This document shows, piece after piece, positions 16,907 to 25,945 of a stretch of 64,000 bases of DNA. The stretch is taken from the NCBI RefSeq assembly GCF_009649815.1, contig NZ_WJIC01000003.1:496001-560000 (forward strand), in the 5' to 3' direction. Each line of letters starts with the position of its first letter. Positions within the stretch are counted from its first letter, which is position 1. Position numbers and translations under genes: made by a program. This DNA comes from Nocardia sp. SYP-A9097 (lineage in GTDB: Bacteria; Actinomycetota; Actinomycetes; Mycobacteriales; Mycobacteriaceae). The notes under the pieces are model-generated. The model searched no databases. It was given only the letters and a program-made list of their open reading frames with translations, and was not told where the DNA came from.

Positions 16907-18970
16907 ATGAGGATGTCCCGCCGATCCGCGCTGACCGGCGCGGCCGCTTCCGCCGCCGCCATCGGTGCGAGTGGACTGCTCGGCGCGAAAACCGCTGCCG
17001 CCCAACCGGATAGCGGTGCGGACTACCTCGTCGGCTGCGGTATGGCCGATATGACCGGCGCGCCCGCCGGGCAGGGCATGATGGGCTACTCCGAACTGGA
17101 TCAGGTCACCACCGGCCTGCTCATGCGCTGCTGGGCGCGCGCGTACATCATTGTCGACCAGGTCAGCGGTGATCGCGTGGTCTTCGTGAACACCGATAAC
17201 GCGTGCCTGTTCCAGTCCGTGCACCTGGCGGTGATGGTGGAGCTGGCCAAGCGTTTCGGTGACCTCTACACCGAGCGCAATGTGAATCTCAATGCCACGC
17301 ACAATCACAATTCCTGCGGTGGCACCGCGCGTGAATACGCGTACTCGCTTGCGGCACAGGGCTTTCAGCAGAACTCCTGCGATGCCGAGGTGAGCGGTAT
17401 CGTCGCGGCGATCACGCACGCGCACGAGCGGCTCGCACCGGGCACCATCATGATCGGGCACGGGGAACTGCACGATGCCAGCGCCAATCGCTCGCGGGTG
17501 GCCTTCGATCTCAATCCCGCCGAGGACAAGGCGGAGTTCCCGGACGCCATCGATCCGGCGGTCACGGTGCTGCGACTTCGCCAGGGCGGCAAGGATGTCG
17601 GGGCCATCACCTGGTTCGCCACGCACGGCACCTCGCTGACCGATCACAACACGCTCATCTCCGTCGACAACAAGGGCTACGCCAGCTACCGCTGGGAGCA
17701 CGATGAGATGGGCGCGCGGTATCTCGACGGGCAACCGGGTTTCATCGCGGCGTTCCCGCAGACCAATCCGGGCGATATGACCCCGAACCTGTGGACGCGG
17801 CCGTGGCATCCCGCCGGGCCGACCGAGGACAATCGGGCCAATTGCGCCATGATCGGCGAACGTCAATACCAAGCCGGGCGAACGGCTTTCGGCGCCGCAA
17901 AGGCCATGTCCAAGGGTGGTGTCGATTCGGTCATCCGCTATGTGAATATGGCCGACACTCTCATCGACGGTTCGTACACTCCGGACGGTAAGCCCGCCCG
18001 CACCGCGCCCGCCATGATGGGCGCGGCGGCCGTGGCCACCAGTTCGGAAGACAATTTCAATACCCAGATCCCCCTCCTGCACGAGGGTGACACCAATCCG
18101 ATGGTGGCGGCCCTGGGCGGCATCGACGCGCCGATCGAGCAGTGGATGCGCGATGCGCAGGCGCCCAAGCTGGCGATCGTGCCGCTGGGTATTCTGCCGC
18201 CCCGGCCGTGGGTGCCGCAGGTGGTCGCGATCCAGATCATGCGCATCGGTGATCTCGTATTGGCCTCGGGCCCAGCGGAATTCACCATTGTGTCGGGCCT
18301 GCGGGTGCGTCGTGTGGTGGCTCGCGCGCTCGGGGTGCCGGTGGAGAACGTCCTCATGCAGGGCTATGCCAATGGCTACTGCGGGTATGTCACCACGCCC
18401 GAGGAGTATGTCTCGCAGCAGTACGAGGGCGGCGAAACCCTGTACGGCCGTTGGACTCTCTCGGCCTATATGCAGGAATTCGACCGCCTGGCTCGCGCGG
18501 TGGCCGCCCGTACGGATCTGGGCCGCGGCCCCGCGCCGTTGGACTGGAATGGTGGCTTGCAGCCGAGTCTGCTGGCAGCGGTTCCCGCCGACGTCCCGAT
18601 CGCCGGTCGCGCCTTCGGTGATGTGGTGACCCAGCCTCCCGTGAATAGTGCTGCGGGAGACACGATCTCGGTCGAATTCGTCGGTGCGCACCCGAACAAC
18701 AACTTCCGCCTGGGTGGCACCTACTTCGAGGTGCAGCGCTCGACCGGTGACGGCTGGGCGCGGGTGTACGACGACAATGACTGGTGCACTGAACTGCACT
18801 GGCAGCGACCGGAGGACAACCCGTCCGCCTCCCTCATCCAGATTCGCTGGACCGTCCCCGCCGAGGCCCGAGCCGGCAGGTATCGGGTCCAGTACTACGG
18901 CGACAGCAAGGATGCGACCGGGCGAATCGCCGGATTCACCGGCACCTCCGGCGAATTCGTCGTCGGATAG
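16907..18970 (+). CDS. neutral/alkaline ceramidase, Tat-exported
   Basis: A 687-aa enzyme of the neutral ceramidase family that hydrolyses the amide bond of N-acylsphingosines. Residues 1-33 are a twin-arginine signal (MSRRSALTG, then an alanine-rich hydrophobic stretch ending AAAQ). Catalytic features include the zinc-binding NLNATHNHNSCGG, the nucleophile Ser243 in HGTSLTDHNTLIS followed by DNKGYASY, and LMQGYANGYCGYVTTPEEY, a conserved zinc/substrate block. The C-terminal about 120 residues form the Ig-like domain of the family. GGAGGAG at 16893-16899 fixes ATG 16907. Such enzymes let actinomycetes use host or environmental sphingolipids. It may be co-transcribed with the TetR 23 bp upstream. 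Confidence 0.95.
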   Translation: MRMSRRSALTGAAASAAAIGASGLLGAKTAAAQPDSGADYLVGCGMADMTGAPAGQGMMGYSELDQVTTGLLMRCWARAYIIVDQVSGDRVVFVNTDNACLFQSVHLAVMVELAKRFGDLYTERNVNLNATHNHNSCGGTAREYAYSLAAQGFQQNSCDAEVSGIVAAITHAHERLAPGTIMIGHGELHDASANRSRVAFDLNPAEDKAEFPDAIDPAVTVLRLRQGGKDVGAITWFATHGTSLTDHNTLISVDNKGYASYRWEHDEMGARYLDGQPGFIAAFPQTNPGDMTPNLWTRPWHPAGPTEDNRANCAMIGERQYQAGRTAFGAAKAMSKGGVDSVIRYVNMADTLIDGSYTPDGKPARTAPAMMGAAAVATSSEDNFNTQIPLLHEGDTNPMVAALGGIDAPIEQWMRDAQAPKLAIVPLGILPPRPWVPQVVAIQIMRIGDLVLASGPAEFTIVSGLRVRRVVARALGVPVENVLMQGYANGYCGYVTTPEEYVSQQYEGGETLYGRWTLSAYMQEFDRLARAVAARTDLGRGPAPLDWNGGLQPSLLAAVPADVPIAGRAFGDVVTQPPVNSAAGDTISVEFVGAHPNNNFRLGGTYFEVQRSTGDGWARVYDDNDWCTELHWQRPEDNPSASLIQIRWTVPAEARAGRYRVQYYGDSKDATGRIAGFTGTSGEFVVG

Positions 18971-19063
18971 CCGTCGATTCGCGGCGTTCGCCTCTTTTCC
19001 CGGGTCGATGCGTGTGCAACAGTGGTGCGCAACAGCGGGACCGATAAGACGAGGAAGTCGGCC

Positions 19064-19753
19064 ATGGTGTACGTATTGTGGGTCTTCCTGCCCGCCGTGG
19101 CGCTCGCCTCCTGCGTCGTGGGACATCTCTGGCGTTATCGGCGGGATCGGTTCCTGAGTTATCTGTACGGCCCGAAGATCGATCGGGCGCAATGGTTCGG
19201 GAGCCTGGCATTCCGTACCGGGGTGCCGCTTCTGTTCGCGGTGCGGGTTACCGAAGTGACTGTGACCGGCCCGCATTCGCGCACCGGCGGCCTCGTCGAT
19301 GTGGTGCTCACAGTCCTGCAGTGCATTGTCGTACCGCTGGCGGTGATCGGCGCGGGCTTGATCCTGATCCCGCCGCTGATCACCGCCGAGGCCCGCCCCC
19401 GGATCACGCCCATCGACCGTATGACGCTGCCGGTACTGATCGCCGCGCTGCTCTCGGCGGTCCTGGTCACCTTCGATCCGTACTCGACCGATGATCGCTA
19501 CCGGACCGCGGAGACGCTCTTCACCTGGAGCCGGTCATTGGTGACCCTGCATCCCGATCCCGCAGTGATGCAACATGCTCCGGTGATCTATCAGGCCCGG
19601 GGGCTGATTGTCATGCTGCTCATCGCGATCTGGCCGTACACCCGCTTGGCTGGGATCTTCGCGGTGCCCGTGCTGCGTGTACTGCGGCGTGTCGGCGGCG
19701 TGCCAAGCTTGCTGGATATCGTGTCGAACCGTGTTCGCGGGGAGACGATCTGA
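19064..19753 (+). CDS. NarI-like respiratory nitrate reductase gamma subunit homolog lacking heme ligands
   Basis: A 229-aa five-helix membrane protein clearly related to NarI, which in nitrate reductase carries two b hemes and passes quinol electrons to NarH. Matching blocks are WFGSLAFRTGVPLLF and YQARGLIVMLLIAIWPYTRL. At the four positions corresponding to E. coli His56, His66, His187 and His205 this protein has Arg51, Arg61, Arg179 and Gly197; the spacings (10 and 18) are kept exactly. It therefore should not bind heme b. No narG, narH or narJ adjoins it. GAGGAAG at 19051-19057 supports ATG 19064. It may be a heme-free membrane protein with another role. Confidence 0.8.
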   Translation: MVYVLWVFLPAVALASCVVGHLWRYRRDRFLSYLYGPKIDRAQWFGSLAFRTGVPLLFAVRVTEVTVTGPHSRTGGLVDVVLTVLQCIVVPLAVIGAGLILIPPLITAEARPRITPIDRMTLPVLIAALLSAVLVTFDPYSTDDRYRTAETLFTWSRSLVTLHPDPAVMQHAPVIYQARGLIVMLLIAIWPYTRLAGIFAVPVLRVLRRVGGVPSLLDIVSNRVRGETI

Positions 19754-19768
19754 GTCGCCACCGGGTGG

Positions 19769-20575
19769 TTAGAGCGTGTCGGTCTTGCTGATCCAGCCGA
19801 CGACCATGCGGTTGAGCCAGGAGGGGGAGAGTTGGGTGGCGGCCGCGGTGATCTTGGTTTGCAGGCCCACCAGGACGTGTGAGCCGCGAATGGCCCGGCG
19901 GTGAGTCGCGGTGTGCCACACCGCGTTTGCCACATCGTCGGCGGTGAGGCGGACCCCGAGTGTGGTCGCGGATTTCGAGCCCTTGGCCACCTCGGTCATC
20001 ATATCGGTGGCCACGAAGAGCGGGAGCAGGTCGCGGACCGGGATGCCGTAGTGCCGCCATTCGAGGTCCAGGGCCTCGGTGAGGCTGCGGACCGCGGCTT
20101 TGGTGGCTCCATAGGTGGCCAAACCGGGCTGACCGTAAAGCGCTGAGGCCGAGGCCAGATTGATGACCTGACTGCCGGGAGTGCGCCGCAGGTACGGGAG
20201 AGCGGTGTGGCAGCCGTTCAGTGCGCCCTTGATATTGACGTCGACCAGGCGGTGCTGGCGTTCCAGGGAGATATCGCCGAACGGGCCGGAGTAAAGGATG
20301 CCGGCATTGTTGACGAGCAGATCGAGACGGCCGGTGGCGGTGGTGAAGTTGGCCAGGGCTTGCTCCCAGCCCGCCGGATCGGTGACATCGAACGCCCCGG
20401 TCACGGTGTTTCCGCCGATCTCCTGCGCGGTCCGCGTCACGGCCTCGGCGTCGATATCGTAGAGCCCGACGGTCCAGCCCGCACCCGCGAATCTGGCAGC
20501 GATGGCGCGGCCGATACCGGCCGCCGCGCCGGTGATCAGGACGGCGGGGCGGGAAGTGCTGGCGGGCTGGGACAT
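19769..20575 (-). CDS. short-chain dehydrogenase/reductase (SDR)
   Basis: A 268-aa classical SDR. The nucleotide-binding motif is VLITGAAAGIGRAIA (T-G-x3-G-x-G), the Asp at the end of strand 2 (GLYDIDAE) suggests NAD(H) preference, LLVNNAGILYSG is the NNAG motif, and the catalytic Ser-Tyr-Lys is NLASASALYG ... YGATKAAV. GAGAGG lies just upstream of ATG 20575. The C-terminus (SPSWLNRMVVGWISK) is hydrophobic, as in lipid-acting SDRs. It follows the HSL-type hydrolase on the same strand after 66 bp and may be co-transcribed. Substrate unknown. Confidence 0.92.
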   Translation of the reverse strand: MSQPASTSRPAVLITGAAAGIGRAIAARFAGAGWTVGLYDIDAEAVTRTAQEIGGNTVTGAFDVTDPAGWEQALANFTTATGRLDLLVNNAGILYSGPFGDISLERQHRLVDVNIKGALNGCHTALPYLRRTPGSQVINLASASALYGQPGLATYGATKAAVRSLTEALDLEWRHYGIPVRDLLPLFVATDMMTEVAKGSKSATTLGVRLTADDVANAVWHTATHRRAIRGSHVLVGLQTKITAAATQLSPSWLNRMVVGWISKTDTL

Positions 20576-20641
20576 TCGGGCCTCTCTAACGGTCGATTCG
20601 GTCGGCTGCCCGAATCCTCCGCTCTCGGAGCGAATGATCGG

Positions 20642-21679
20642 TCAGGCTGCGCTGCGCCTGGTGCTCGCCAGTTCGATCATCGCACGATGGAAGCCCGCGG
20701 CATCCTTGGCCGCGTCCCGCCCGTCGGCGAGCAGGCCCGCGCCCAGGTGCAGCAGGGTGTGCGGCGCGTCGGCCCGGATCTGCAGGGTCATCGACACCCG
20801 CGCCTCCTCACAGCGGCGCGCTACCTCGAGGGCGTCGGAGAGCAGCATTTCGCGCGATCCGACCTGCAGCAGAATGGGCGGCATACCGGTGAAATCGTGA
20901 TTGACCACCGACCAGCTGGGGTCCAGCACGCCATCGACGGCAATTCCGCGGCGCACCACCATGGCCGGACCGGTGGCGGGCAGTACCGCATCGGTATTGG
21001 CATTGGGGTGCGCATTGCGGGCGGTGGAGTCGAAATCGGCCCAGGGTGAGGTCACCGAAATGCCCGCGGGCAGGGGCAGACCCATATCGCGGGCGGTCAG
21101 CACCAGCCGCAGCGCCAGCCCGCCGCCGGCGGAATCGCCTGCCACGATGATCTTCTCGGGCGCGAAGCCCTGGTCGAGGAGGTGCAGGTAGGCGGTCAGC
21201 GCATCGTCGAGGCTGTCGTTCGGGTGCGCGTCGGGCAGCTGACGGTAGTCGACGGTGAAGACCGGGAGTTCGCTCTCACTGCCCAGCCGGGCAGTGTGGC
21301 GGCGGTAGCTGTGCAGGCCACCGGCAATGAATGCCCCGCCGTGGAAGTACAGGATCGCCGCGTCGCGTTCGATGCGCGGATCGGCTACCGGTGCGCTCCA
21401 CAGCCATTCGGCCTGGCACTCCGCGAAGAACACCGGATGCCGATGCAGTCCGCGCGGTGCGCCCAGAATGCGGGCGGGAGCCTCCGAGAGCCGGGTGGCC
21501 CGGAAGATCAATTCGGCTGGGCCGGGCCCGAAGTCGGCGACCCAGGCCCCGGCCCGCAGGAATTGCTGCAGTGTGGTGCGCAATACCGGGTGGGCGATGC
21601 GGGTGCCGATGCGGGCCGGTCGGGTCGATTCGACGATCACGGACGTGACGGATTCCGGGGTCTGCGGCGACGTTGCCAC
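20642..21679 (-). CDS. HSL/acetyl-esterase-type alpha/beta hydrolase
   Basis: A 345-aa carboxylesterase of the hormone-sensitive lipase family. It has the oxyanion HGGAF motif (ILYFHGGAFIAGG, about 112-124), the nucleophile elbow VAGDSAGGGLAL (GDSAG), an aspartate in the LLQVGSREMLLSDAL region, and a late histidine in RADAPHTLLHLG. No signal peptide is seen. Members in mycolata hydrolyse short to medium acyl esters, and some act on acylglycerols. It lies upstream of the SDR on the same strand. ATG 21679 gives the family-length protein. Confidence 0.92.
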   Translation of the reverse strand: MATSPQTPESVTSVIVESTRPARIGTRIAHPVLRTTLQQFLRAGAWVADFGPGPAELIFRATRLSEAPARILGAPRGLHRHPVFFAECQAEWLWSAPVADPRIERDAAILYFHGGAFIAGGLHSYRRHTARLGSESELPVFTVDYRQLPDAHPNDSLDDALTAYLHLLDQGFAPEKIIVAGDSAGGGLALRLVLTARDMGLPLPAGISVTSPWADFDSTARNAHPNANTDAVLPATGPAMVVRRGIAVDGVLDPSWSVVNHDFTGMPPILLQVGSREMLLSDALEVARRCEEARVSMTLQIRADAPHTLLHLGAGLLADGRDAAKDAAGFHRAMIELASTRRSAA

Positions 21680-21832
21680 GGGGTGCTCCTGTCCGCGCCG
21701 CGAACCCGAAGCGCTTGGACTATCTGAGAATATTGCCGATTATGTGGCCTGGGCCACCGACCATCTTCACCCGTGGGGCGCGGATTGTCATGCCCGAGAG
21801 GGAAATTCCGTCATTCCGAGACCCATCTCCCC

Positions 21833-22210
21833 TTATGCAGAACCACGATTGTGGGGCGAATCTTCCTGAATCCGGTGGCCTGTTCGCGAGCCGGAGCGTC
21901 GGGCCGGTAGGAATCGCCGGTAGAAGGTGGTCGCGAGCCACGGTTTGCGGCCCCACGCCAGCACCTGCCCGGTGACCGTGGGCCGCCACGGCCCGATTCG
22001 GCCGTAGTTGAGCAGCAGCGCCGTCACAGGTTCGGCACTGATATGGACGTCGATCCGGCCACTGACCTCTGGGTCGACGGTCAGCGGTCCATCGAGGAAC
22101 CGATAGATGTATCCGGTGTGCCCGCGAAGTCGGTATTCGTAAGTGGCGGTGTGCCGTTCACCCGAATCCGGATCGACCCACCCGGGCATGATCTGGTTCA
22201 GCCCGTCCAT
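21833..22210 (-). CDS. conserved hypothetical protein, start uncertain
   Basis: A 125-aa soluble protein I cannot assign. It reads as an all-beta fold (TATYEYRLRGHTGYIYRF, VSGRIDVHISAEPVTAL) with a proline/tryptophan-rich middle (GPWRPTVTGQVLAWGRKPWLAT), and could be a small lipid-binding or polyketide cyclase-like barrel. ATG 22210 is chosen because the part upstream, though open to about 22315, is Arg/Ser-rich and unlike a protein. No clear ribosome-binding site decides it. It diverges from the gene at 22347. Confidence 0.5.
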   Translation of the reverse strand: MDGLNQIMPGWVDPDSGERHTATYEYRLRGHTGYIYRFLDGPLTVDPEVSGRIDVHISAEPVTALLLNYGRIGPWRPTVTGQVLAWGRKPWLATTFYRRFLPARRSGSRTGHRIQEDSPHNRGSA

Positions 22211-22346
22211 GCGATTTGCGGCAGACGCCCTACATTGCCGCGTGGCGCGCTGTTCGAGTCGGCCGCGAGCCACGTTCGAAGATGAACGGTCCCAGGTCAT
22301 CTCGGCCCCCGGCAACGTGACGTCGGCCTGATGGCAGTATGCGGGT

Positions 22347-22940
22347 GTGGGTGACTATTTCGAACGAATCGTCGACCTCGATGTGACCTCGGCCGAGGCG
22401 AGCACCCTCGCCGAGAGCATGGTGGATTGGATGGTGTCGCGGCGATGGCTGCTTCGGGAGACTTCGCGCGACGCGATGTACAGCCTGCACGCCGAAGCGG
22501 GCTATGTGCCGGGCCCCGACTGGCCGCAGATTACCCAAGAATGGGGCGCTGATTGGATCCCCGGCCCCGTCGCAGTCATTGTCGGACGCCACGCACACCA
22601 CCCTGGACAGGGCGGCATCGAACCGGCCTCCTCGGTGTGCCCACGCTGCCAGGCCACCACCGTGATCATCGACTATCCGCAACAATGGGAAGCCGATCCC
22701 GCTGTGTGGCAACCGTTCTCGGACGCGATCGACGCCTGGGAACAAACAGGTACCGGCGCGGCGATCTGCCCGTCCTGCACCACGCCGAGCCCCATCACCA
22801 CCTGGCAATGGTCAGACGACTTCGCTCTGGGCGCCCTTGCCTTCGACTTCTGGTGTTGGCCGCCCCTCACCGAGGACTTCATCGCCGAATTCGCCGCGCG
22901 ACTCGGGCACCGAATCGAACACCACACCGGCAAGTTCTGA
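22347..22940 (+). CDS. hypothetical protein with zinc-ribbon cysteines
   Basis: A 197-aa acidic, Trp-rich protein that starts at GTG 22347. Two CxxC pairs (VCPRCQATT and ICPSCTTPS, about 45 residues apart) suggest a zinc ribbon. The N-terminal half (VDWMVSRRWLL, YVPGPDWPQI) and the C-terminal FDFWCWPPLTEDFI are typical of small actinobacterial proteins of unknown function. A second, unrelated-looking zinc-ribbon protein lies at 57616. The surrounding 22-25 kb stretch is lower in GC and gene-poor, as in acquired DNA. Confidence 0.65.
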   Translation: MGDYFERIVDLDVTSAEASTLAESMVDWMVSRRWLLRETSRDAMYSLHAEAGYVPGPDWPQITQEWGADWIPGPVAVIVGRHAHHPGQGGIEPASSVCPRCQATTVIIDYPQQWEADPAVWQPFSDAIDAWEQTGTGAAICPSCTTPSPITTWQWSDDFALGALAFDFWCWPPLTEDFIAEFAARLGHRIEHHTGKF

Positions 22941-23321
22941 GCCAAGCCCGTCCGACAGGAAACGGCCAGCGTTCGGCGACTGAGGACGAGAGCGACTGCG
23001 GCACTGGACGTCCAGTCCGAAAATCAACGGGCTGTGGCGATCTGGGCCTGTGTCCATCTATACCTACTCGGCCGGTGGTGCCAGCTTGCGCGACATGAAC
23101 GCTGGGGTGGGAGCACAGGCTACGACGCCCTCGGACGCCCGGTCCACACCTGGTACGACGTGGACGGGGGCACCATCGTCCAGCACATCGAACCCGACGC
23201 CGATGACGTGTTCCCGATCCTGGCCCACCCCAACACCGTCCCGCAGTGCTCGATCGACGACACCGGAGCAGCCCGCATCGACCAACCCCGAAGTGTCGGT
23301 GCTCCATGCCACCATCCTCAT
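22941..23321. other. gene-poor interval, possible coding remnant
   Basis: No gene I can support. The plus frame entering the next gene contains protein-like text at about 23118-23225 (YDALGRPVHTWYDVDG, IEPDADDVFPILAHP), which could be the tail of a lost gene or an N-terminal extension of the protein at 23322. It has no start with a ribosome site. Confidence 0.3.
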
Positions 23322-23747
23322 ATGGCACTGAAGTTTTTCAATGGGTTGTCCGGTACGTTGGCGATCGAGCTGACGGAACCGACCGAGAATGTCGCGGCGA
23401 ACCTGTCCAATCAGCGCGCGACAGCAACCGCGGCGATCAGGGCACTCTCGTTCACGCTGAATGTGTTCGAAAATGGGGACCTTCGTAACTTGACCGTTGA
23501 CGAATTCGACCGCGTTGTCCTGGAATTGCCCATGCTGAACTTGCGTGGGTTCGGTGATCCGGTTGAACACGAAGCGCCCAACGGTAAGTGGTTCACAGTG
23601 CGTGACCTTGCCACGGCCATCGCCGAGACGGAAAGGAGCACTCGCCAGCAGTCGCAGTGGTTCGGCGGCGTCGACGTGCATCACATCTTCTTCGAAGGCA
23701 TCCACGAGATGGACGATGGAGTTTGGGAGATCTACTGGGGGTCGTGA
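23322..23747 (+). CDS. hypothetical protein
   Basis: A 141-aa acidic protein of unknown function. It is soluble, with a regular alternation of strands and helices (ALKFFNGLSGTLAIELTEP, LTVDEFDRVVLELPML), and a conserved-looking C-terminus (WFGGVDVHHIFFEGI, DDGVWEIYWGS). The shape and lone position in a lower-GC accessory stretch are reminiscent of immunity proteins, but no toxin gene is adjacent and I make no functional claim. ATG 23322 has only weak upstream pairing; the frame is open to 23034. Confidence 0.55.
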   Translation: MALKFFNGLSGTLAIELTEPTENVAANLSNQRATATAAIRALSFTLNVFENGDLRNLTVDEFDRVVLELPMLNLRGFGDPVEHEAPNGKWFTVRDLATAIAETERSTRQQSQWFGGVDVHHIFFEGIHEMDDGVWEIYWGS

Positions 23748-23992
23748 ACGTCCTGTGTTCCCGCTGACCGGTCGATGGTCACCGTCGATGGTTTGCGACT
23801 CGCCTCACGCATGCGAAATGTATACAGCCGTTCTGAGAAATTTCGCTGCGAACGCACTGTTATGCCGCGACCCGCGTTGTTTCGAGCTGCTGGCGCGGCG
23901 CCTCGAAAGCTCGACGAGCCGTTGGCATCTGGGGCCGCCCGAACGCACGCTACTGCCGATGACCGTGAGTTCACTGCGGTCATACTGGGACA

Positions 23993-24769
23993 ATGGCAAC
24001 AGTTGTGGCCTTTCACGCGCACCCGGACGACGAGATCATCCTGACCGGCAGCACTCTGGGGAAACTGGCTCACGCCGGTCACCGGGCGGTGATTGTGGTC
24101 GCCTGTGACGGTCGTATGGAGCCGTTCGACGGCGCGGTCGCACCTCGTTTGCGCGAATTGCGTTCCAGCGCTGGTGTTCTCGGTGTCGCTAGGGTCGAAC
24201 ACCTCGGTTATGCCGACAGCGGACACGGGCCGATCCTTTATCCGGATCCACCGGGACGAACCCGATTCGCGCGCGCCGGTATCGGGGAGGCCGCCGAAAG
24301 GCTGGCATCGATTCTGAGTGAAGAGCGTCCGGAAATCCTGCTCAGCTATGACCGCAACGGCGGATACGGTCACCGCGATCATGTCCGGGTACATGAGGTA
24401 GGTGCCAAGGCCGCGGACCTGGCCGGTGTTGCGCGAGTGCTGGATGCGACGCTACCGCGAGAGCCGCTGCGACAGTTGACCATCCCCGCGCGATGGCTCG
24501 GCTATGAGGCGAGCGCCGTCCGTGAGGGTTATACCGCTCGCGGCGACATAACTCACCGCATCGATGTCGGGGCCTTCGCGGAGCTGCGTCTGCGCGCGTT
24601 GGCCGAGCACCGGACAGTGCTCGACGGCCGCAGCCGCTTCGCCACGATCGCACGTACGCTGCGCCGCATCCCGAAACCGCTGCAAACACGGCTGTTTCGA
24701 TGGGAATGGTTCGGCGAGGAGGGACACCGTCGGCCGGTATCCGGGCCTTTCGACGACATATTCATCTGA
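23993..24769 (+). CDS. PIG-L family deacetylase
   Basis: A 258-aa zinc-dependent deacetylase of the PIG-L/LmbE/MshB family. The metal motif AHPDDE occupies residues 9-14, and the second histidine block is GGYGHRDHVRVHEVG. Actinomycete members deacetylate GlcNAc-inositol (MshB), cleave mycothiol conjugates (Mca), or act on antibiotic and glycolipid sugars. This one is shorter than MshB and has a basic C-terminal tail (RRIPKPLQTRLFRWEWFGEEG), so mycothiol biosynthesis is not assumed. It stands alone; the 245 bp upstream show no gene. Confidence 0.9.
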   Translation: MATVVAFHAHPDDEIILTGSTLGKLAHAGHRAVIVVACDGRMEPFDGAVAPRLRELRSSAGVLGVARVEHLGYADSGHGPILYPDPPGRTRFARAGIGEAAERLASILSEERPEILLSYDRNGGYGHRDHVRVHEVGAKAADLAGVARVLDATLPREPLRQLTIPARWLGYEASAVREGYTARGDITHRIDVGAFAELRLRALAEHRTVLDGRSRFATIARTLRRIPKPLQTRLFRWEWFGEEGHRRPVSGPFDDIFI

Positions 24770-24952
24770 TCGAAGTTCCGGTTGTGTCGGTGCCTGGCGG
24801 CTCGAACCCGAACAAATAGGCCCGCTCAGTGTTCGGCGGCGAGCTTGGCTTTGATCTTGTCGATGTCGGGATGCAGGTCGGTCCATGCCAGGGTGGGCCA
24901 CTGGCGTGCGGCCAGGTTCCGGTTTCCGCGTCGGGGAGCTGAGCGGGTGGCG

Positions 24953-25187
24953 GTGCGGGCGACGCGCTTCTCGATCCTCGACCGGTCCCGAACCCGGGAC
25001 GGGCTGCCGCATTCGGAGGCGCTGCGCGAGACTGTCGAATTCGGCCGATTGGCCGAGGAGTGGGGCTATCGGCGCGGACGAAATCCTGGTCCACACCAGC
25101 ACTTTCGACCGCACCGCCCGGCTCGAGTCGCATAGGCGACTGGCCGCGGCGGTACTGGCGGACGCTCCCGCGCCCGCCATGGTCTGA
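24953..25187 (+). pseudogene. remnant of an LLM-class flavin oxidoreductase (internal deletion)
   Basis: Two joined fragments of a luciferase-like monooxygenase. From GTG 24953 the frame reads an N-terminus (FSILDRSRTRDGLPHSEAL, then FGRLAEEWGYR), and about base 25078 sense continues in another frame with a C-terminus (GADEILVHTSTFDRTARLES) ending at 25187. The intact relative at 1262-2272 has the same beginning and the same end ([19 protein letters not shown]) separated by about 270 residues, so roughly 250 residues are missing and the two parts are out of frame. It is non-functional. Confidence 0.7.
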
Positions 25188-25192
25188 CCGAC

Positions 25193-25768
25193 TCAGATGG
25201 TGACGCCGAAATCCTGGGCGATACCGGCCAGCCCGGAGGCGTAGCCCTGCCCGGTCGCGCGGAACTTCCACTCCGCCCCATTGCGGTACAGCTCGCCGAA
25301 GACCATGGCGGTCTCGGTGGAGGCGTCCTCGGACAGGTCGTAGCGGGCCAGCTCGGTGCCGTTGGCGCGATCGACGACGCGAATGTACGCATTGCGGACC
25401 TGGCCGAAACTCTGTCCGCGCGAATCGGCTTCGTAGATCGAGACCGGGAAGACGATGCTGTCGATGGTGGCCGGGGTGTTCGCCAGGTCGACATTGATGA
25501 CCTCGTCATCGCCCTCGCCCTCGCCGGTCTTGTTGTCACCGGTGTGCTCGATGGTGCCCTCGGGCGACTTCAGGTTGTTGAAGAACACGAAGTGCCCATT
25601 GGACACGACCTTCTTCTCCGCCCCGAGGCCGATAGCGCTGGCATCGAGGTCGAAATCGGTCCCGGTCGTGGTCCGCAGGTCCCAACCCAGCCCAACGGCC
25701 ACTGCCGTCAGGTTCGGAGCCTGCTTGGTCAGCGAAACATTGCCACCCTTGGTGAGACTGACACCCAT
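25193..25768 (-). CDS. TerD family protein
   Basis: A 191-aa TerD/CABP-type protein from the stress and tellurite-resistance family. It begins with the typical [15 protein letters not shown] and shows the two acidic calcium-binding segments: [11 protein letters not shown] and [14 protein letters not shown]. The end ([19 protein letters not shown]) is also characteristic. AGGAGAAG precedes ATG 25768. Usually several ter genes cluster; here it is alone, next to a DUF4304-like gene. In actinomycetes such proteins are linked to envelope stress and development; the exact role is unknown. Confidence 0.95.
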   Translation of the reverse strand: MGVSLTKGGNVSLTKQAPNLTAVAVGLGWDLRTTTGTDFDLDASAIGLGAEKKVVSNGHFVFFNNLKSPEGTIEHTGDNKTGEGEGDDEVINVDLANTPATIDSIVFPVSIYEADSRGQSFGQVRNAYIRVVDRANGTELARYDLSEDASTETAMVFGELYRNGAEWKFRATGQGYASGLAGIAQDFGVTI

Positions 25769-25945
25769 ACCGACTTCTCCTAACGATTCGGACGGCGACC
25801 GGTCGGCCACCGAATTCCTCGGAGTCCCACTCCGCAACCCGTCAACGCCCTTGTGTGCGGGAAGGTTCCGAGGCACCGCCCCCAGCCTTGCACATGATTC
25901 GGGTCCGGTTGGTCCGGATCGGCGGTAGATGCGGATTTCGAGTGC

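Noticed and set aside
16481..19276. 931-codon open frame antisense to the ceramidase
   Set aside because: His/Arg/Gly-rich text without domain logic, fully opposite a gene with complete ceramidase motifs; a codon-bias shadow in high-GC DNA.
24826..24950. Minus-strand tail reading RQWPTLAWTDLHPDIDKIKA before a stop
   Set aside because: It looks like a natural C-terminus, but has no upstream gene body or start and overlaps the flavin oxidoreductase remnant; kept only as a possible fragment.
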